Source of the DNA: Algoriphagus boseongensis
GTDB taxonomy: Bacteria; Bacteroidota; Bacteroidia; Cytophagales; Cyclobacteriaceae
Direction of reading: 5' to 3'
Assembly (NCBI RefSeq): GCF_004362805.1
Contig: NZ_SNYF01000005.1
Coordinates: forward strand, 603,788 to 667,787
DNA: 64,000 nucleotides
Shown: positions 33,746-44,058 of the stretch, piece by piece
Numbering within the stretch: position 1 is the first letter of the stretch
How the letters are laid out: each line of letters opens with the position of its first letter
Notes under the pieces: model-generated
Told to the model about the DNA's origin: nothing
Seen by the model: only the letters and a program-made list of their open reading frames with translations
Databases searched by the model: none
Translations under genes and position numbers: made by a program

Positions 33746-34066
33746 TTATAGTTTGGAAACTTTTACCGCTGTTCCGCTGGTGGTCACCATCAGCATTCCG
33801 TCCCGGATTGTTTCATAGTCTAAATCTATTCCGATGACTGCATTAGCGCCAAATGCTCTGGCTTGCATTTCCATTTCAGACATGGCGGTAGATTTTGCTT
33901 CTCTTAAGACCTGCTCGTAGGCCGAAGACCTTCCGCCGACAATGTCCGTAATACTTGCAAAAAAATCTTTGAAGACATTAGCTCCAATGATGGTCTCTCC
34001 GGAAACAATACCTAAGTATTCGTCGATATGGTACCCTTCAAGGTTGTTAGTGGTGGTAATAAGCAT
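33746..34066 (-). CDS. YbjQ/UPF0145 family protein
   Basis: The 106-residue protein is a full-length member of the YbjQ family, small proteins that form ring-like pentamers. Conserved blocks are [27 protein letters not shown] and [19 protein letters not shown]. The function is unknown; a metal-binding role has been proposed from annotation only. It lies convergent to the ferredoxin gene and divergent from the large kinase gene. Confidence 0.9.
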   Translation of the reverse strand: MLITTTNNLEGYHIDEYLGIVSGETIIGANVFKDFFASITDIVGGRSSAYEQVLREAKSTAMSEMEMQARAFGANAVIGIDLDYETIRDGMLMVTTSGTAVKVSKL

Positions 34067-34279
34067 AGAATTGGTGTTTGTTAGTAAATAGTTGCAATTG
34101 GTTTTTAAACACGGAAGAAACAGCCCTTGGGTTTAAATATGGCTAAAATTTTAAATTTTCTGTAAGGCTGAAAAAATCTGAAAAATTCTCAAAGATTTAG
34201 GTTTGCCTTCGCATTTTTCTTTTTACAATAGTAGTCTGAATCTAAAATGACCTAATGTCTTTTTGGGTAAAAGTAGGTT

Positions 34280-37200
34280 ATGAGTCAATTTCTTCAATTT
34301 GATATTTCCGATTTTCTAAATGAATTGCAAGAGCCACTCCTAATGATGGATGGTTCGGAGATTCTTTATTTAAATGATTTTTGGAAAAGTAATTTCCAAG
34401 TGCCTAATGATGATTGGAAACAGTTTTTTGAGGGCAAATTTTTACAGGAGGATCTAGCTGTTTTTTTTGAATCCGGAAAAATCCCAAGTTCAAAACCAAT
34501 TATTGGACTTAAAAACTCAGAAAATCAAATCAAGGAATTTCAATGGAGTTTTACTCCCCTTCATTCCAGTTATTCTTCAAGATTTTTGGTTGCCAAGGGT
34601 GTTTTAGTGGAAAGAGAGAATTCAAATTTTGAAACTAAGTCCTATCCCTTAGAGCAAGATAAACTGGCTTTTTTTGAAAGTATTTTAAATAATGGCCATG
34701 ACTTGATTGCTATCCTGGACTCAAAAGGTCAATATAAATTCATCAGTGATTCGGTATCCGAAAAGCTTGGGTTTTACCCAGAGCAAGTTTTGGGTAGGAA
34801 TTACCAAGAATTAATTCAAAAGGGTGTCTTAGAATTGGTTAAAGGAAATTTTAAAGATGTCTTAGCATCAACTAAGGAGGTTCCCATTGATTTTTGGGTG
34901 AATTTGCCCACCGGGAAAAGGATTTATTTGGAAAGTTTTGCCAAAAATCTTTTAAGTCACCCGGTCATTCAAGGGGTGATTTTTAGTTCAAGAGATATTA
35001 CAACATTTATTGAAACTCAGAACTCTCTTAAAAGGAGATTTGAACTAGAAAACCTAATCACTCTGATTTCCACCCAATTGATCAATAGTAATTTTTTGGA
35101 TTTGGAGGAGCAGTTTGAGGAAGCCTTGACTAGAGTTGGGGATTATTTTGGGGCCAGCTCAGCCTCTATCTCCATCATAAACAAGGAATCCAAGGATTTG
35201 GAAGTATTAAGTTCATGGACATCCGAAGGGAAAGAAAGTATTTCCCCTTCTTTTGGTCCTAAATATTTTTCTTTACTCAATTCTCTCAAGAAAGATTTTG
35301 AAAAATCAAAAGTCAAACTAGTCAGAAATCCAGATTTAAAGACAAATTCAGAACTTAAACCATTAGAGTACATTTTCATCCCTATGGTTTCCGATGGGGA
35401 ACTGGCAGGAATTGTTCAATTTGATTTGGGAAAGCAAAGTTTTTCCTTGGTTGAGAAAGAATTACAAATTCTCCGACAACTTGGAGATATTTTCATTGGG
35501 GCTTATTTGGCGAGCTTAATGACTCGGAAGCTGGAAAGGAATGAAAATCTTCTTGTCAGCACTGAAAATTTATCCAAATCAGGTTCTTGGAGATATAGTG
35601 AAGCCAAAAATATCTTTTATTTCTCCGAAGGGTTTTCGAAGTTATTAGGCCTTGGGAAGGAGGTTACATGCATGGATTTCACTTCTCTTATTTTTAAAAT
35701 CGATAAAGAATTCCGACAAGAATTTATTTCCAATCTTAAAAGGGCTTCTGAAGAGCAATGCAGGACGAAGGGAGAAATTAGCATTACGGATGAATCAGCT
35801 GAGACTAGATTTTTAAGCTATGAAATCCAGGGTAATAAAGAGCCCTATTCCAAAGGAGTTGAGGTTTTCGGGTTTTGCACAGATATATCGGAAAAGAGGA
35901 AAGCTGACAATTACCTGAAATTACAATCCCAGATTTTGGCTCAGGTTGTAGATCCCATTTTAGTTACCAATAATTCTTTAGAGATAATTTACTTGAATGA
36001 GGCTGCAGTTCAGCTTTGTTGTCCTGAAACAGCAAGAGACTTTGACGGGAATATAGAAGAACTTATCAATTTTAATTGGGAGAAGGGAGAAGATTTAACT
36101 TCTTACATCCAGGACTTAAAAGTTGGAGAGGTTTGGAAAAAAGAGAAATTCATTGAAACAGCGCATACAAAGTTTTCACCTTATGAAATTTCTGTCCAAG
36201 CAATTCATGCCGAAGGCACAGATAAGGCAGGCTACTCCCTTATTTTAAGAGGTCTTACTGAAAAATATAAAACTGAGGTGTTAGCCCAGCGTGCCCGACA
36301 TATTGTGGAAAATAGCCCTGCGGTGCTGTTTAGGGTGGATCCTGAAAGGAATTATGAGATAAACTATATCTCTCAAAACATCAGTCAATTTGGCTATTCT
36401 GCAGAAGAACTAATCGAGAAAAGAACCTCGTTTCTGGATTTAGTTTTTCAAGAGGATATAGATAAAATTCTTAAGGAAATTGAAAGCCAGAAAGCTACAA
36501 ACCCCACTTTGGCATTTTCTGGGGAATATAGGATAATAAAAGCTGATGGAAGCCTTATTTGGGTGGAAGATAAAACCAAGGTTGTATTCAATGAGGAAAC
36601 TGAAACTTTCCTTCATGAAGGATTATTTCAGGATATATCTGACCGAAAAAACCTGGAGGAAATACAATCGGTTAAGGATCGTCAATATCGCATTTTGGCT
36701 TCCAATATTCCTGATACGAATATTTTTCTAGTAGACTCTGATCGTAGGTATGCACTTGCAGAAGGAACCAATTTTGAGAAATGGGGACTAAAAAGAGAGG
36801 ATTTCGAAGGTAAGCTTATTGAAGAATTACAATTAACTCACTATAAAGAACTCAGTGAAATATTAGACCGGGTGTTTCAAAATAGGGAAATAGTCGAATC
36901 TGAGTTTTTCTTCAAAAACAGGAATTACAAGCGAATTATTCGTCCCATTGTGGAAAATGATAAAGTAGTTTTTGCCCTAAGTATAGTTAGTGATATTCAT
37001 GAGGAGTTTCAGGCAAAACTTGACTTGAAGCAATCTGAGGAAAAGTACAGAAGGCTAGTAGAGGAGTCTACCGAAATTATTTTTTCTTTGACTGAGACCT
37101 ATATGCTTCACTATGTTTCCCCGAATGTGAAACAGTTTTTAGGATATGATTCCGCAGAGGTAATCGGGAAAAGTATTTTTGATTTTATTCATTTAGATGA

Positions 37201-38560
37201 TTTGGGAATATTCCAAATCATGCTTTCCGAGACAGAAAATCTTTTGGCGACCAAGCAATATTTGGAATTCCGTCTCAGACATAAGAATGGTGAATACCGG
37301 GTTTTCAATTCCAATGGGAAAATGATTGAAGACAAGGATGGAATCCATCGATACTATACCGGAGTAGCTCGTGATATTTCCAAGTTGAAGGAGGCGCAAA
37401 ATGAATTATTGATTGCCAAAGAAAAAGCGGAGCAAGCTTCCTTGATCAAGTCCCAATTCCTTTCTGTGATGAGCCACGAAATTCGTACTCCGATGAATGC
37501 GGTCATTGGGCTTGCTCATTTCTTAATGGAAGAAAATCCAAGGCCAGATCAATTGGAAAACCTGAAAACTCTGCAGTTTTCGGCTGAAAACTTAATGGCC
37601 TTGATCAATGATATATTGGATTACAACAAGATTGATTCAGGTAAAGTGGAGCTGGAAAAAGTTCCATTTGATATAAGGAACTTGGTTCACAGAATTATTC
37701 ATTCGCATAGCTTTTTGGCTAATGAAAAAGGCTTGAAAATAAGTTGCCTAGTGGATGAGGCAATTCCTGAGCTACTTATTGGAGACTCCTTGAGATTAGG
37801 CCAAGTATTAAATAATCTGGTATCCAATGCGATTAAGTTCACTGAAAAAGGTCATGTAAGGATTAGTCTTTCCAGGGAATTTACTTTGAGAGGGGAGACT
37901 GAGATCAAATTTGAATTTGAAGACACAGGCATTGGAATTCCAGAAGCAAAGCGAAAAACCATTTTTGAGGCATTTACCCAAGCTTCTTCGTCTACAAGTA
38001 GAAAGTATGGAGGAACGGGTTTGGGATTAGCTATTGTAAAACGTCTTGTAGAGCTTTTTGGAGGAGAAATCATTGTTAAACCCAGAATCGGCGGAGGAAG
38101 TATTTTTGAGTTTTCACTCCTTTTTGAATTTGTCACCGAAGAAAAAGCAAAAGAGGATAAGTTTCAAGAACTGAATAAAAGATCCCTCGAAAATGCTTCA
38201 ATTCTTGTGGCGGAGGATAATTCAGTGAATCAGATTTTGATTAAAAAGTTCTTAACCAAATGGAATATTGGGAATTTAGTAATGGCTTCGGATGGAAGAG
38301 AAGCATTGGATGCTTTTTCTAAAGGGGACTTTGATTTGGTTTTGCTGGATTTGCAAATGCCTGATATTGATGGATTTGAGGTGGCATTTAATATTCGCCA
38401 GAACCCAGATCCCAAGAAAAGAAATATGCCAATTCTAGCATTGACCGCCGCTTCTTTTAATGAAGTAAAGGATGAAATGATTAGGACAGGGATAAATGAT
38501 TTTATTCCAAAGCCCTTTACTCCGGAAGGTCTTTATGAGAAAATTATCAAGTATCTCTGA
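34280..38560 (+). CDS. Soluble multi-PAS/GAF hybrid sensor histidine kinase
   Basis: The 1,426-residue protein has no signal peptide or transmembrane helix, so it senses a cytoplasmic cue. By eye it has PAS-like domains at about 1-105, 130-245, 415-535, 550-665, 670-795, 800-910 and 920-1040. A GAF-like region lies at about 265-410. HisKA (SHEIRTPMNAVIGL, H1066), HATPase (SNAIKFTEKG, EDTGIGIP, GGTGLGLAIV) and a C-terminal receiver with D1357 (LVLLDLQMP) follow. There is no DNA-binding output, so phosphate probably moves to a separate regulator. It stands alone; the small receiver at 7241 is a conceivable but unproven partner. Confidence 0.92.
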   Translation: MSQFLQFDISDFLNELQEPLLMMDGSEILYLNDFWKSNFQVPNDDWKQFFEGKFLQEDLAVFFESGKIPSSKPIIGLKNSENQIKEFQWSFTPLHSSYSSRFLVAKGVLVERENSNFETKSYPLEQDKLAFFESILNNGHDLIAILDSKGQYKFISDSVSEKLGFYPEQVLGRNYQELIQKGVLELVKGNFKDVLASTKEVPIDFWVNLPTGKRIYLESFAKNLLSHPVIQGVIFSSRDITTFIETQNSLKRRFELENLITLISTQLINSNFLDLEEQFEEALTRVGDYFGASSASISIINKESKDLEVLSSWTSEGKESISPSFGPKYFSLLNSLKKDFEKSKVKLVRNPDLKTNSELKPLEYIFIPMVSDGELAGIVQFDLGKQSFSLVEKELQILRQLGDIFIGAYLASLMTRKLERNENLLVSTENLSKSGSWRYSEAKNIFYFSEGFSKLLGLGKEVTCMDFTSLIFKIDKEFRQEFISNLKRASEEQCRTKGEISITDESAETRFLSYEIQGNKEPYSKGVEVFGFCTDISEKRKADNYLKLQSQILAQVVDPILVTNNSLEIIYLNEAAVQLCCPETARDFDGNIEELINFNWEKGEDLTSYIQDLKVGEVWKKEKFIETAHTKFSPYEISVQAIHAEGTDKAGYSLILRGLTEKYKTEVLAQRARHIVENSPAVLFRVDPERNYEINYISQNISQFGYSAEELIEKRTSFLDLVFQEDIDKILKEIESQKATNPTLAFSGEYRIIKADGSLIWVEDKTKVVFNEETETFLHEGLFQDISDRKNLEEIQSVKDRQYRILASNIPDTNIFLVDSDRRYALAEGTNFEKWGLKREDFEGKLIEELQLTHYKELSEILDRVFQNREIVESEFFFKNRNYKRIIRPIVENDKVVFALSIVSDIHEEFQAKLDLKQSEEKYRRLVEESTEIIFSLTETYMLHYVSPNVKQFLGYDSAEVIGKSIFDFIHLDDLGIFQIMLSETENLLATKQYLEFRLRHKNGEYRVFNSNGKMIEDKDGIHRYYTGVARDISKLKEAQNELLIAKEKAEQASLIKSQFLSVMSHEIRTPMNAVIGLAHFLMEENPRPDQLENLKTLQFSAENLMALINDILDYNKIDSGKVELEKVPFDIRNLVHRIIHSHSFLANEKGLKISCLVDEAIPELLIGDSLRLGQVLNNLVSNAIKFTEKGHVRISLSREFTLRGETEIKFEFEDTGIGIPEAKRKTIFEAFTQASSSTSRKYGGTGLGLAIVKRLVELFGGEIIVKPRIGGGSIFEFSLLFEFVTEEKAKEDKFQELNKRSLENASILVAEDNSVNQILIKKFLTKWNIGNLVMASDGREALDAFSKGDFDLVLLDLQMPDIDGFEVAFNIRQNPDPKKRNMPILALTAASFNEVKDEMIRTGINDFIPKPFTPEGLYEKIIKYL

Positions 38561-38640
38561 GGAAATACCGAGTGCTGAGAGAGCTTAGCATTAATTTTGT
38601 CTTTGGATTGTGCTGTTAAGATTTCTCTTTGAATTAGCTA

Positions 38641-39957
38641 ATGACTTTCTTTTCAAGATTCCTTCTGGGTTTATGCTTTTTTCTTGCAGCAACAATTTCC
38701 TTTGGTCAAGGCTTAGTAAATAAGCGTCCTACTTTTTATGTAATTACCGGGATTTCCGGGGCCAATTTGACCCAATTCAATCAATTGTTGGATGATCGGG
38801 GTCTTTCTAGATTGCAAAATCGGTATAGAACCTACGGGCTTGGCTATCAAACAAGAATCAATGACTTTATTCTTGGGTTTGAATTGACTCAGCATCAAAG
38901 CAAAGCCAATAAAATGGATGAAATGGAGATCAAATACCGAACCTCCAGGGCCATGTTTAATGTGGGCTATTCCATGACCGAGGAGGGGAGATTTCAGCTA
39001 ATCCATTACATGGCACTGGGTTTTGGCTACATGAACTTCCAGATGTTGCCAATGGATCAGTCAAGAAACCTGGAGCTTTTCTTATTGAATCCCAAAGAGG
39101 GCTTTATTTTAAGGAAAAACGATATTCAAATGGGTACCCAACGTTTTGGAGATTTTTTAACAGAGATTGGATTTCAATTAAGCTACGATTTTGACTTGCC
39201 AGGAAGAAAGGAAGCGATTCAAGTTTTGGCGAAAGGAGGCTATTCGTTTAGTCCATTTGAAGGAAGTTGGGAAATGAATGGATTGGCTTTTGACAATGCT
39301 CAATCAGGAGCGTTTATAAGACTAGGCGCTGGAATCTCTCTACCTGAAAAGAACTTTTTTTATAAGGATGCTTCTATTTCTATCAATTTTATTCGTGGAA
39401 TTCACTTCACCGAGCCAAATAAGCTCAATGAAATCTTAGAAAACTATGGATATCAGCCTTTAGAAGGAACTCCATCCAATTGGGGATTAAGGATTCTTGG
39501 TGATACAGAAGGGCTTTTGTATGGAGTTGACGTGTTTAATTTGGCGATGAAAGGCCAAGCCAATAATTTTCAAAACCATACTTTGAATAGCCTGCGCGTC
39601 TATGCTAATGGAGGCTTGAAATTTTTGCAGTACAAAAACTTTGCAATTGGAGCTATTGGGGGGCTAGGTTACGGGAATTTGAGGTATACCCTTTCCCAAA
39701 ATTCCAAACCAAATTTCCCCGAGCTATTCGAGCAACGCTATTTTGATGGGTACTTAAAAAGTTCAGCTCTGATGCTTAAGCCTGAAGTTTTATTTGAGTA
39801 TGGTCTTCCAATGACTAAAAGAAAGCTTTTTGATTTGGTGTTTACCGCAAGTGCAGGTTATGAATTGGGATTTCCGGATTATAGGCTGGGGGAAATTGGC
39901 ATGACTAGCTATATGAATGGTGGATTTTTGACTTTTGGTGTGGGCTTAAGACCCTAA
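38641..39957 (+). CDS. Secreted beta-rich protein with two homologous halves
   Basis: The 438-residue protein has a signal peptide (FFSRFLLGLCFFLAATISFGQ) and alternating hydrophobic strands resembling an outer-membrane barrel. The two halves align: FNQLLDDRGLSRL with LNEILENYGYQPL, FILGFELTQHQSKAN with LLYGVDVFNLAMKGQAN, and MALGFGYMNFQML with GAIGGLGYGNLRY. This indicates an internal duplication with units of about 200 residues. I recognise no family. It follows the kinase gene after 80 bases; TAATTTTG at 38592-38599 matches the -7 promoter box, so it may be transcribed separately. Confidence 0.7.
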   Translation: MTFFSRFLLGLCFFLAATISFGQGLVNKRPTFYVITGISGANLTQFNQLLDDRGLSRLQNRYRTYGLGYQTRINDFILGFELTQHQSKANKMDEMEIKYRTSRAMFNVGYSMTEEGRFQLIHYMALGFGYMNFQMLPMDQSRNLELFLLNPKEGFILRKNDIQMGTQRFGDFLTEIGFQLSYDFDLPGRKEAIQVLAKGGYSFSPFEGSWEMNGLAFDNAQSGAFIRLGAGISLPEKNFFYKDASISINFIRGIHFTEPNKLNEILENYGYQPLEGTPSNWGLRILGDTEGLLYGVDVFNLAMKGQANNFQNHTLNSLRVYANGGLKFLQYKNFAIGAIGGLGYGNLRYTLSQNSKPNFPELFEQRYFDGYLKSSALMLKPEVLFEYGLPMTKRKLFDLVFTASAGYELGFPDYRLGEIGMTSYMNGGFLTFGVGLRP

Positions 39958-40049
39958 TCCATTTTTGGAAAAGTCTAGTTTTGTTGAAAATTCCGCAAAA
40001 GATTTTTTGATTAAGGATCCAATTGAACGTAAAATCGAAATTTTGCTGT

Positions 40050-40057
40050 TACTTTTG
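40050..40057 (+). promoter_or_regulatory. -7 promoter box of the methionine operon
   Basis: TACTTTTG exactly matches TAnnTTTG. It lies directly before the riboswitch, so transcription would begin at or near the first P1 nucleotide. The only TTG upstream (40023-40025) is 24 bases away, slightly longer than ideal. Confidence 0.65.
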
Positions 40058-40060
40058 ACA

Positions 40061-40203
40061 AAGCTTATCGAGAAAGACTGAGGGAAGGGCCCTATGACGT
40101 CTTAGCAACCTGAAGCCAAGGTGCTAACTCCCATTCCGAAATGACGGAAGAAGATGAGCGGAAAAGTTCTTTTTACTTTTCCTTCGTTTTGCTCGATAAG
40201 TTT
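40061..40203 (+). promoter_or_regulatory. SAM-I (S-box) riboswitch upstream of metH
   Basis: The conserved S-box core is readable: CTTATCGAGAAAG, GAGGGA...GGGCCC.ATGAC, TTAGCAACCTG, AAGGTGCTAACTCC, and GAAGATGAG after a P4 hairpin TTCCG/CGGAA. P1 closes with CTTATCGAG (40064-40072) and CTCGATAAG (40192-40200). An extra hairpin, GGAAAAG/CTTTTCC, is inserted between the P4 side and the 3' strand of P1. Six Ts follow P1 directly (40201-40206) and the metH start is only 17 bases past P1. High S-adenosylmethionine should stabilise P1 and reduce expression. Confidence 0.92.
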
Positions 40204-40217
40204 TTTGAATTGAATTG

Positions 40218-41279
40218 ATGAAGATGCAAAACAGAACAAACACCCTATTAAAAGCTATTGAGAATAGAATTTTGATTCTTGACGGAGCGATGGGTACCAT
40301 GATCCAACGGTATAAATTAACCGAAGAGGACTTTAGGACACCTGAGCTAGAAAATCATCCCAAATCCCTAAAAGGAAACAATGATTTGCTCTCCTTGAGC
40401 AGGCCTGACATTATTAAGGCTATTCATAAAGAATACCTAGAGGCTGGAGCTGATCTTATTGAGACCAATACTTTTTCAGGCACCACAATAGCTCAGGAAG
40501 ATTATGGATTGTCTCATTTTGCTTATGCCATCAATTTTGAATCTGCAAAAATAGCCCGAGAAATAGCTGATGAATTCACGGCGAAAGATCCGTCCAAGCC
40601 CAGATTTGTGGCTGGGGCTATGGGGCCAACCAATAGGACTGCCTCCATTTCTCCTGATGTAAATGATCCTGGGTATAGAGCGATTACTTTTGATCAATTA
40701 GCAGAAGCCTACGAAGAGCAGGTAAGAGGACTTTTGGATGGAGGTTCGGATGTCCTTTTGGTGGAGACAATCTTTGATACTTTAAATGCGAAAGCAGCCT
40801 TGTTTGCGATTCAGGAGGTTTTCGAAGAAAGAAATATTCCTTTGGATCCAAGGGAAGGAGGAATTCCGATTATGATTTCTGGGACTATCACCGATGCTTC
40901 TGGGAGAACCCTTTCAGGTCAAACTACCGAGGCATTTTTGATTTCTGTATCGCATGTCCCTTTGTTGTCTGTTGGTTTGAATTGCGCTTTGGGGGCAAAA
41001 GAGCTAAGACCGTATTTGAAAGTTTTGGCTCAAAAAGCACCATTCTACGTATCGGCCTATCCAAATGCTGGACTTCCTAACGAGTTTGGAGCTTATGATC
41101 AAGGGGCTAATGAAATGGCCGACCAAGTAAGAGACTTTCTAAAGGAAGGGATGCTTAACATTCTCGGAGGATGTTGCGGAACAACCCCAGACCATATTCG
41201 AGCATTAGCAAAAATGGCTGCTGAATTTCAGCCAAGGAAAATTGAGGATTTTGTAGAAGAGGAGGGAAGCAATGCCTAA
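40218..41279 (+). CDS. metH: Methionine synthase, homocysteine-binding module (split MetH, N-terminal part)
   Basis: The 353-residue protein corresponds to the first domain of cobalamin-dependent methionine synthase, a TIM barrel that activates homocysteine on zinc. It begins with [13 protein letters not shown]. The zinc cysteines are in GLNCALG and [10 protein letters not shown]. The remaining MetH domains are encoded by the next gene, whose start overlaps this one by eight bases, so the two chains are made together and must associate. The in-frame TTG at 40215 is less likely than the ATG at 40218. Expression is governed by the SAM riboswitch immediately upstream. Confidence 0.93.
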   Translation: MKMQNRTNTLLKAIENRILILDGAMGTMIQRYKLTEEDFRTPELENHPKSLKGNNDLLSLSRPDIIKAIHKEYLEAGADLIETNTFSGTTIAQEDYGLSHFAYAINFESAKIAREIADEFTAKDPSKPRFVAGAMGPTNRTASISPDVNDPGYRAITFDQLAEAYEEQVRGLLDGGSDVLLVETIFDTLNAKAALFAIQEVFEERNIPLDPREGGIPIMISGTITDASGRTLSGQTTEAFLISVSHVPLLSVGLNCALGAKELRPYLKVLAQKAPFYVSAYPNAGLPNEFGAYDQGANEMADQVRDFLKEGMLNILGGCCGTTPDHIRALAKMAAEFQPRKIEDFVEEEGSNA

Positions 41280-43971
41280 GCAGGATTATTTGAAATTGTC
41301 GGGTTTGGAACCTTTGGTTTTCACCCCAACTATCAATTTTGTCAATATCGGTGAACGAACCAATGTGACTGGTTCCAAAAAGTTTGCCCGCTTGATTCTT
41401 AACGGGAATTACGATGAAGCCTTAGAAGTGGCTTTGGATCAGGTCCGTGGTGGAGCTCAGGTTTTGGATGTGTGTATGGACGAGGGGATGCTGGACGGTG
41501 AAGCGGCCATGGTTCGCTTTTTGAATCTTATCGCCTCCGAACCTGAAATCAGTAGGATTCCTATCATGATTGACAGCTCCAAATGGAGCATCATTTTGGC
41601 TGGTTTAAAATGTGTTCAGGGAAAAGGAATCGTGAACTCCATCTCCCTTAAAAATGGAGAAGAAGAGTTTATTCATCAGGCCAAAACTGTCAAGAAGTTT
41701 GGTGCGGCTGTAGTAGTAATGGCCTTTGATGAAAAAGGTCAAGCTGACACTTACGAGAGGAGACTTGAAATTTGCGAGCGGAGCTATAGAATCTTGGTGG
41801 ATCGAGTGAAATTCAATCCGCAAGACATCATATTTGACCCGAATATTTTCCCGGTTGCTACGGGTATGGAGGAGCATAGAAAAAATGCCCTAGATTTTTT
41901 CCTCGCCACCAAATGGATAAAAGAAAACCTTCCAGGGGCTAAAGTAAGTGGGGGGGTGAGCAATGTTTCTTTCTCTTTTAGAGGAAATGATCGCGTCCGT
42001 GAAGCCATGCATTCGGCCTTCTTGTACCATGCTATCCATCATGGAATGGACATGGGGATTGTAAATCCTTCCATGCTGGAGGTCTATGATGATATTCCAA
42101 AAGACCTTTTGGAAAAGGTGGAAGATGTGTTTTTTGATAAGCGAGAAGATGCCACAGAGCGACTTCTTGAATTTGCTGAAACCGTAAAATCTTCTGGTAA
42201 GAAAGAAGTTGCAAACGAATTATGGAGATCAGATCCCGTAGGCAAACGTATTGAGCATGCTTTGGTCAAAGGGATTTTGGATTACATTATTGAGGATACT
42301 GAAGCGGCAAGGCTTGAACTTAAAAACCCGCTGAAGGTCATTGAAGGCCCATTGATGGATGGGATGAATGTGGTTGGAGACCTGTTTGGAGAAGGAAAAA
42401 TGTTTCTGCCTCAAGTGGTGAAATCCGCCCGAGTAATGAAAAAAGCGGTGGCCTATTTGGAGCCATTTATGCCTTTGCCAGAAGAAGGACAAGAAGCCAG
42501 TTCTTTGAAAAAAATCCTGTTAGCTACGGTTAAGGGTGATGTTCATGATATTGGTAAAAACATCGTAGGGGTTGTTTTGGCTTGTAATAGCTACCAAATT
42601 ATCGATTTAGGCGTCATGGTAGATGCCCAAAAGATCATTGATGAAGCCGTGAAAAATAAGGTTGATATCATTGGTTTAAGTGGATTGATCACCCCATCTC
42701 TTGATGAAATGGTCAATGTAGCTTCTGAAATGGAAAGACAAGGGCTGAAAATTCCTTTGCTGATCGGTGGAGCCACTACCTCGAGAATCCATACCGCGGT
42801 TAAAATCGATCCTGTTTATTCAGGAACAGTTGTCCATGTGACGGATGCGAGTAAGTCCGTTCCAATTGCGGGAGAGGCAATCTCTGAAGAAACTAGAGAC
42901 TCTTACCACAAGGAAATCAAGGAAAACTACAGGATACTACGCGAGGAGCACGAAGCCAAGCAATCGATCAAACAATTGGTCAGCTATGAAGAAGCAAAAT
43001 CCAATCCTGTTGGGATTGATTGGACTTCCTTTGAACCTGTTAAACCAAAGGTTTTAGGAAATCAGGTTTTGGATTTAGACCTTGAAGAAATTAGAAAATA
43101 CATCGATTGGACTCCGTTTTTTAGCACATGGATGTTAAGCGGGAGGTATCCCAAGATTCTCGAGGACCCAATTATTGGTGAGGAGGCGAAAAAACTTTTT
43201 GCTGATGCCCAATCCATGTTGGATCGATTGATTTCTGAAAAGTGGTTGAAAGCGAAAGCAGTTTTTGGGATTTACCCGATAAAGCGGGAGGGAGACGATG
43301 CCGTCGTTTTCGAACCAAATGACGCCAATTTGAAAGTGGGTCAATTTCATTTTCTGAGACAGCAAGGAAAAAAAGGAAAAGGTGTTCCCAATCGTTCTTT
43401 GGTAGATTACCTTCATCCTGAAAAGCCTGATTTCTTGGGTTGTTTTGCGGTGACTGCAGGTTTGGGAATGGAAACAAAATTGGCAGAGTTTCAAGCAAAT
43501 GGAGATGATTACAATGATATTTTATTCAAAGCCTTGGCGGATAGATTGGCCGAGGCATCAGCAGAATATCTTCACGAGCAGGTCCGTAAAAATTATTGGG
43601 GATATGCAGTTGGAGAAAACCTAGGAAATGATTCTTTGATCCGGGAAGAATATCAAGGAATTCGTCCGGCACCAGGATATCCAGCTTGTCCAGAACATTC
43701 TGAAAAGGAAACAATTTCCCGACTTTTGGATTTGGAAAATAGTGTGGGGATTTCTTTAACCTCTAGCTATGCGATGTATCCTACCAGTTCTGTTTCCGGA
43801 TTTTATTTTGCCCATCCCGATGCTAAATATTTTGGATTGGGTAAAATCGCTCAGGACCAGGTCGCAAGCTATGCTATGAGAAAAGGGATTTCTATCCAGG
43901 ATGCTGAGCGGCTTTTATCCCCGAATTTGGCCTATACTCCATCAAACCTGCTTGTGAATCAAACCTTATGA
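41272..43971 (+). CDS. metH: Methionine synthase, folate/cobalamin/activation modules (split MetH, C-terminal part)
   Basis: The 899-residue protein carries the remaining MetH domains in order. The pterin-binding barrel begins [16 protein letters not shown], a helical cap follows, and the B12 Rossmann domain has the DxHxxG motif ([11 protein letters not shown], residues of about 420-430). The C-terminal activation domain binds SAM ([29 protein letters not shown]). It transfers methyl from methyl-tetrahydrofolate through cobalamin to the homocysteine held by the partner chain. It overlaps the upstream gene by eight bases, and metF follows after 87 bases, forming one methionine operon. Confidence 0.95.
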   Translation: MPKQDYLKLSGLEPLVFTPTINFVNIGERTNVTGSKKFARLILNGNYDEALEVALDQVRGGAQVLDVCMDEGMLDGEAAMVRFLNLIASEPEISRIPIMIDSSKWSIILAGLKCVQGKGIVNSISLKNGEEEFIHQAKTVKKFGAAVVVMAFDEKGQADTYERRLEICERSYRILVDRVKFNPQDIIFDPNIFPVATGMEEHRKNALDFFLATKWIKENLPGAKVSGGVSNVSFSFRGNDRVREAMHSAFLYHAIHHGMDMGIVNPSMLEVYDDIPKDLLEKVEDVFFDKREDATERLLEFAETVKSSGKKEVANELWRSDPVGKRIEHALVKGILDYIIEDTEAARLELKNPLKVIEGPLMDGMNVVGDLFGEGKMFLPQVVKSARVMKKAVAYLEPFMPLPEEGQEASSLKKILLATVKGDVHDIGKNIVGVVLACNSYQIIDLGVMVDAQKIIDEAVKNKVDIIGLSGLITPSLDEMVNVASEMERQGLKIPLLIGGATTSRIHTAVKIDPVYSGTVVHVTDASKSVPIAGEAISEETRDSYHKEIKENYRILREEHEAKQSIKQLVSYEEAKSNPVGIDWTSFEPVKPKVLGNQVLDLDLEEIRKYIDWTPFFSTWMLSGRYPKILEDPIIGEEAKKLFADAQSMLDRLISEKWLKAKAVFGIYPIKREGDDAVVFEPNDANLKVGQFHFLRQQGKKGKGVPNRSLVDYLHPEKPDFLGCFAVTAGLGMETKLAEFQANGDDYNDILFKALADRLAEASAEYLHEQVRKNYWGYAVGENLGNDSLIREEYQGIRPAPGYPACPEHSEKETISRLLDLENSVGISLTSSYAMYPTSSVSGFYFAHPDAKYFGLGKIAQDQVASYAMRKGISIQDAERLLSPNLAYTPSNLLVNQTL

Positions 43972-44058
43972 AATACAGCTTGACAATCGCATAAAACAAG
44001 GAATTTCAATTCTCAAACCAAGATTTCCTGTGGCCTTTGAAAAGCAAATTGTAAACAC

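Noticed and set aside
41272..41279. Frameshift splitting a single metH gene
   Set aside because: Both parts begin and end at domain boundaries, the second has its own ATG, and the split arrangement is familiar in Bacteroidota.
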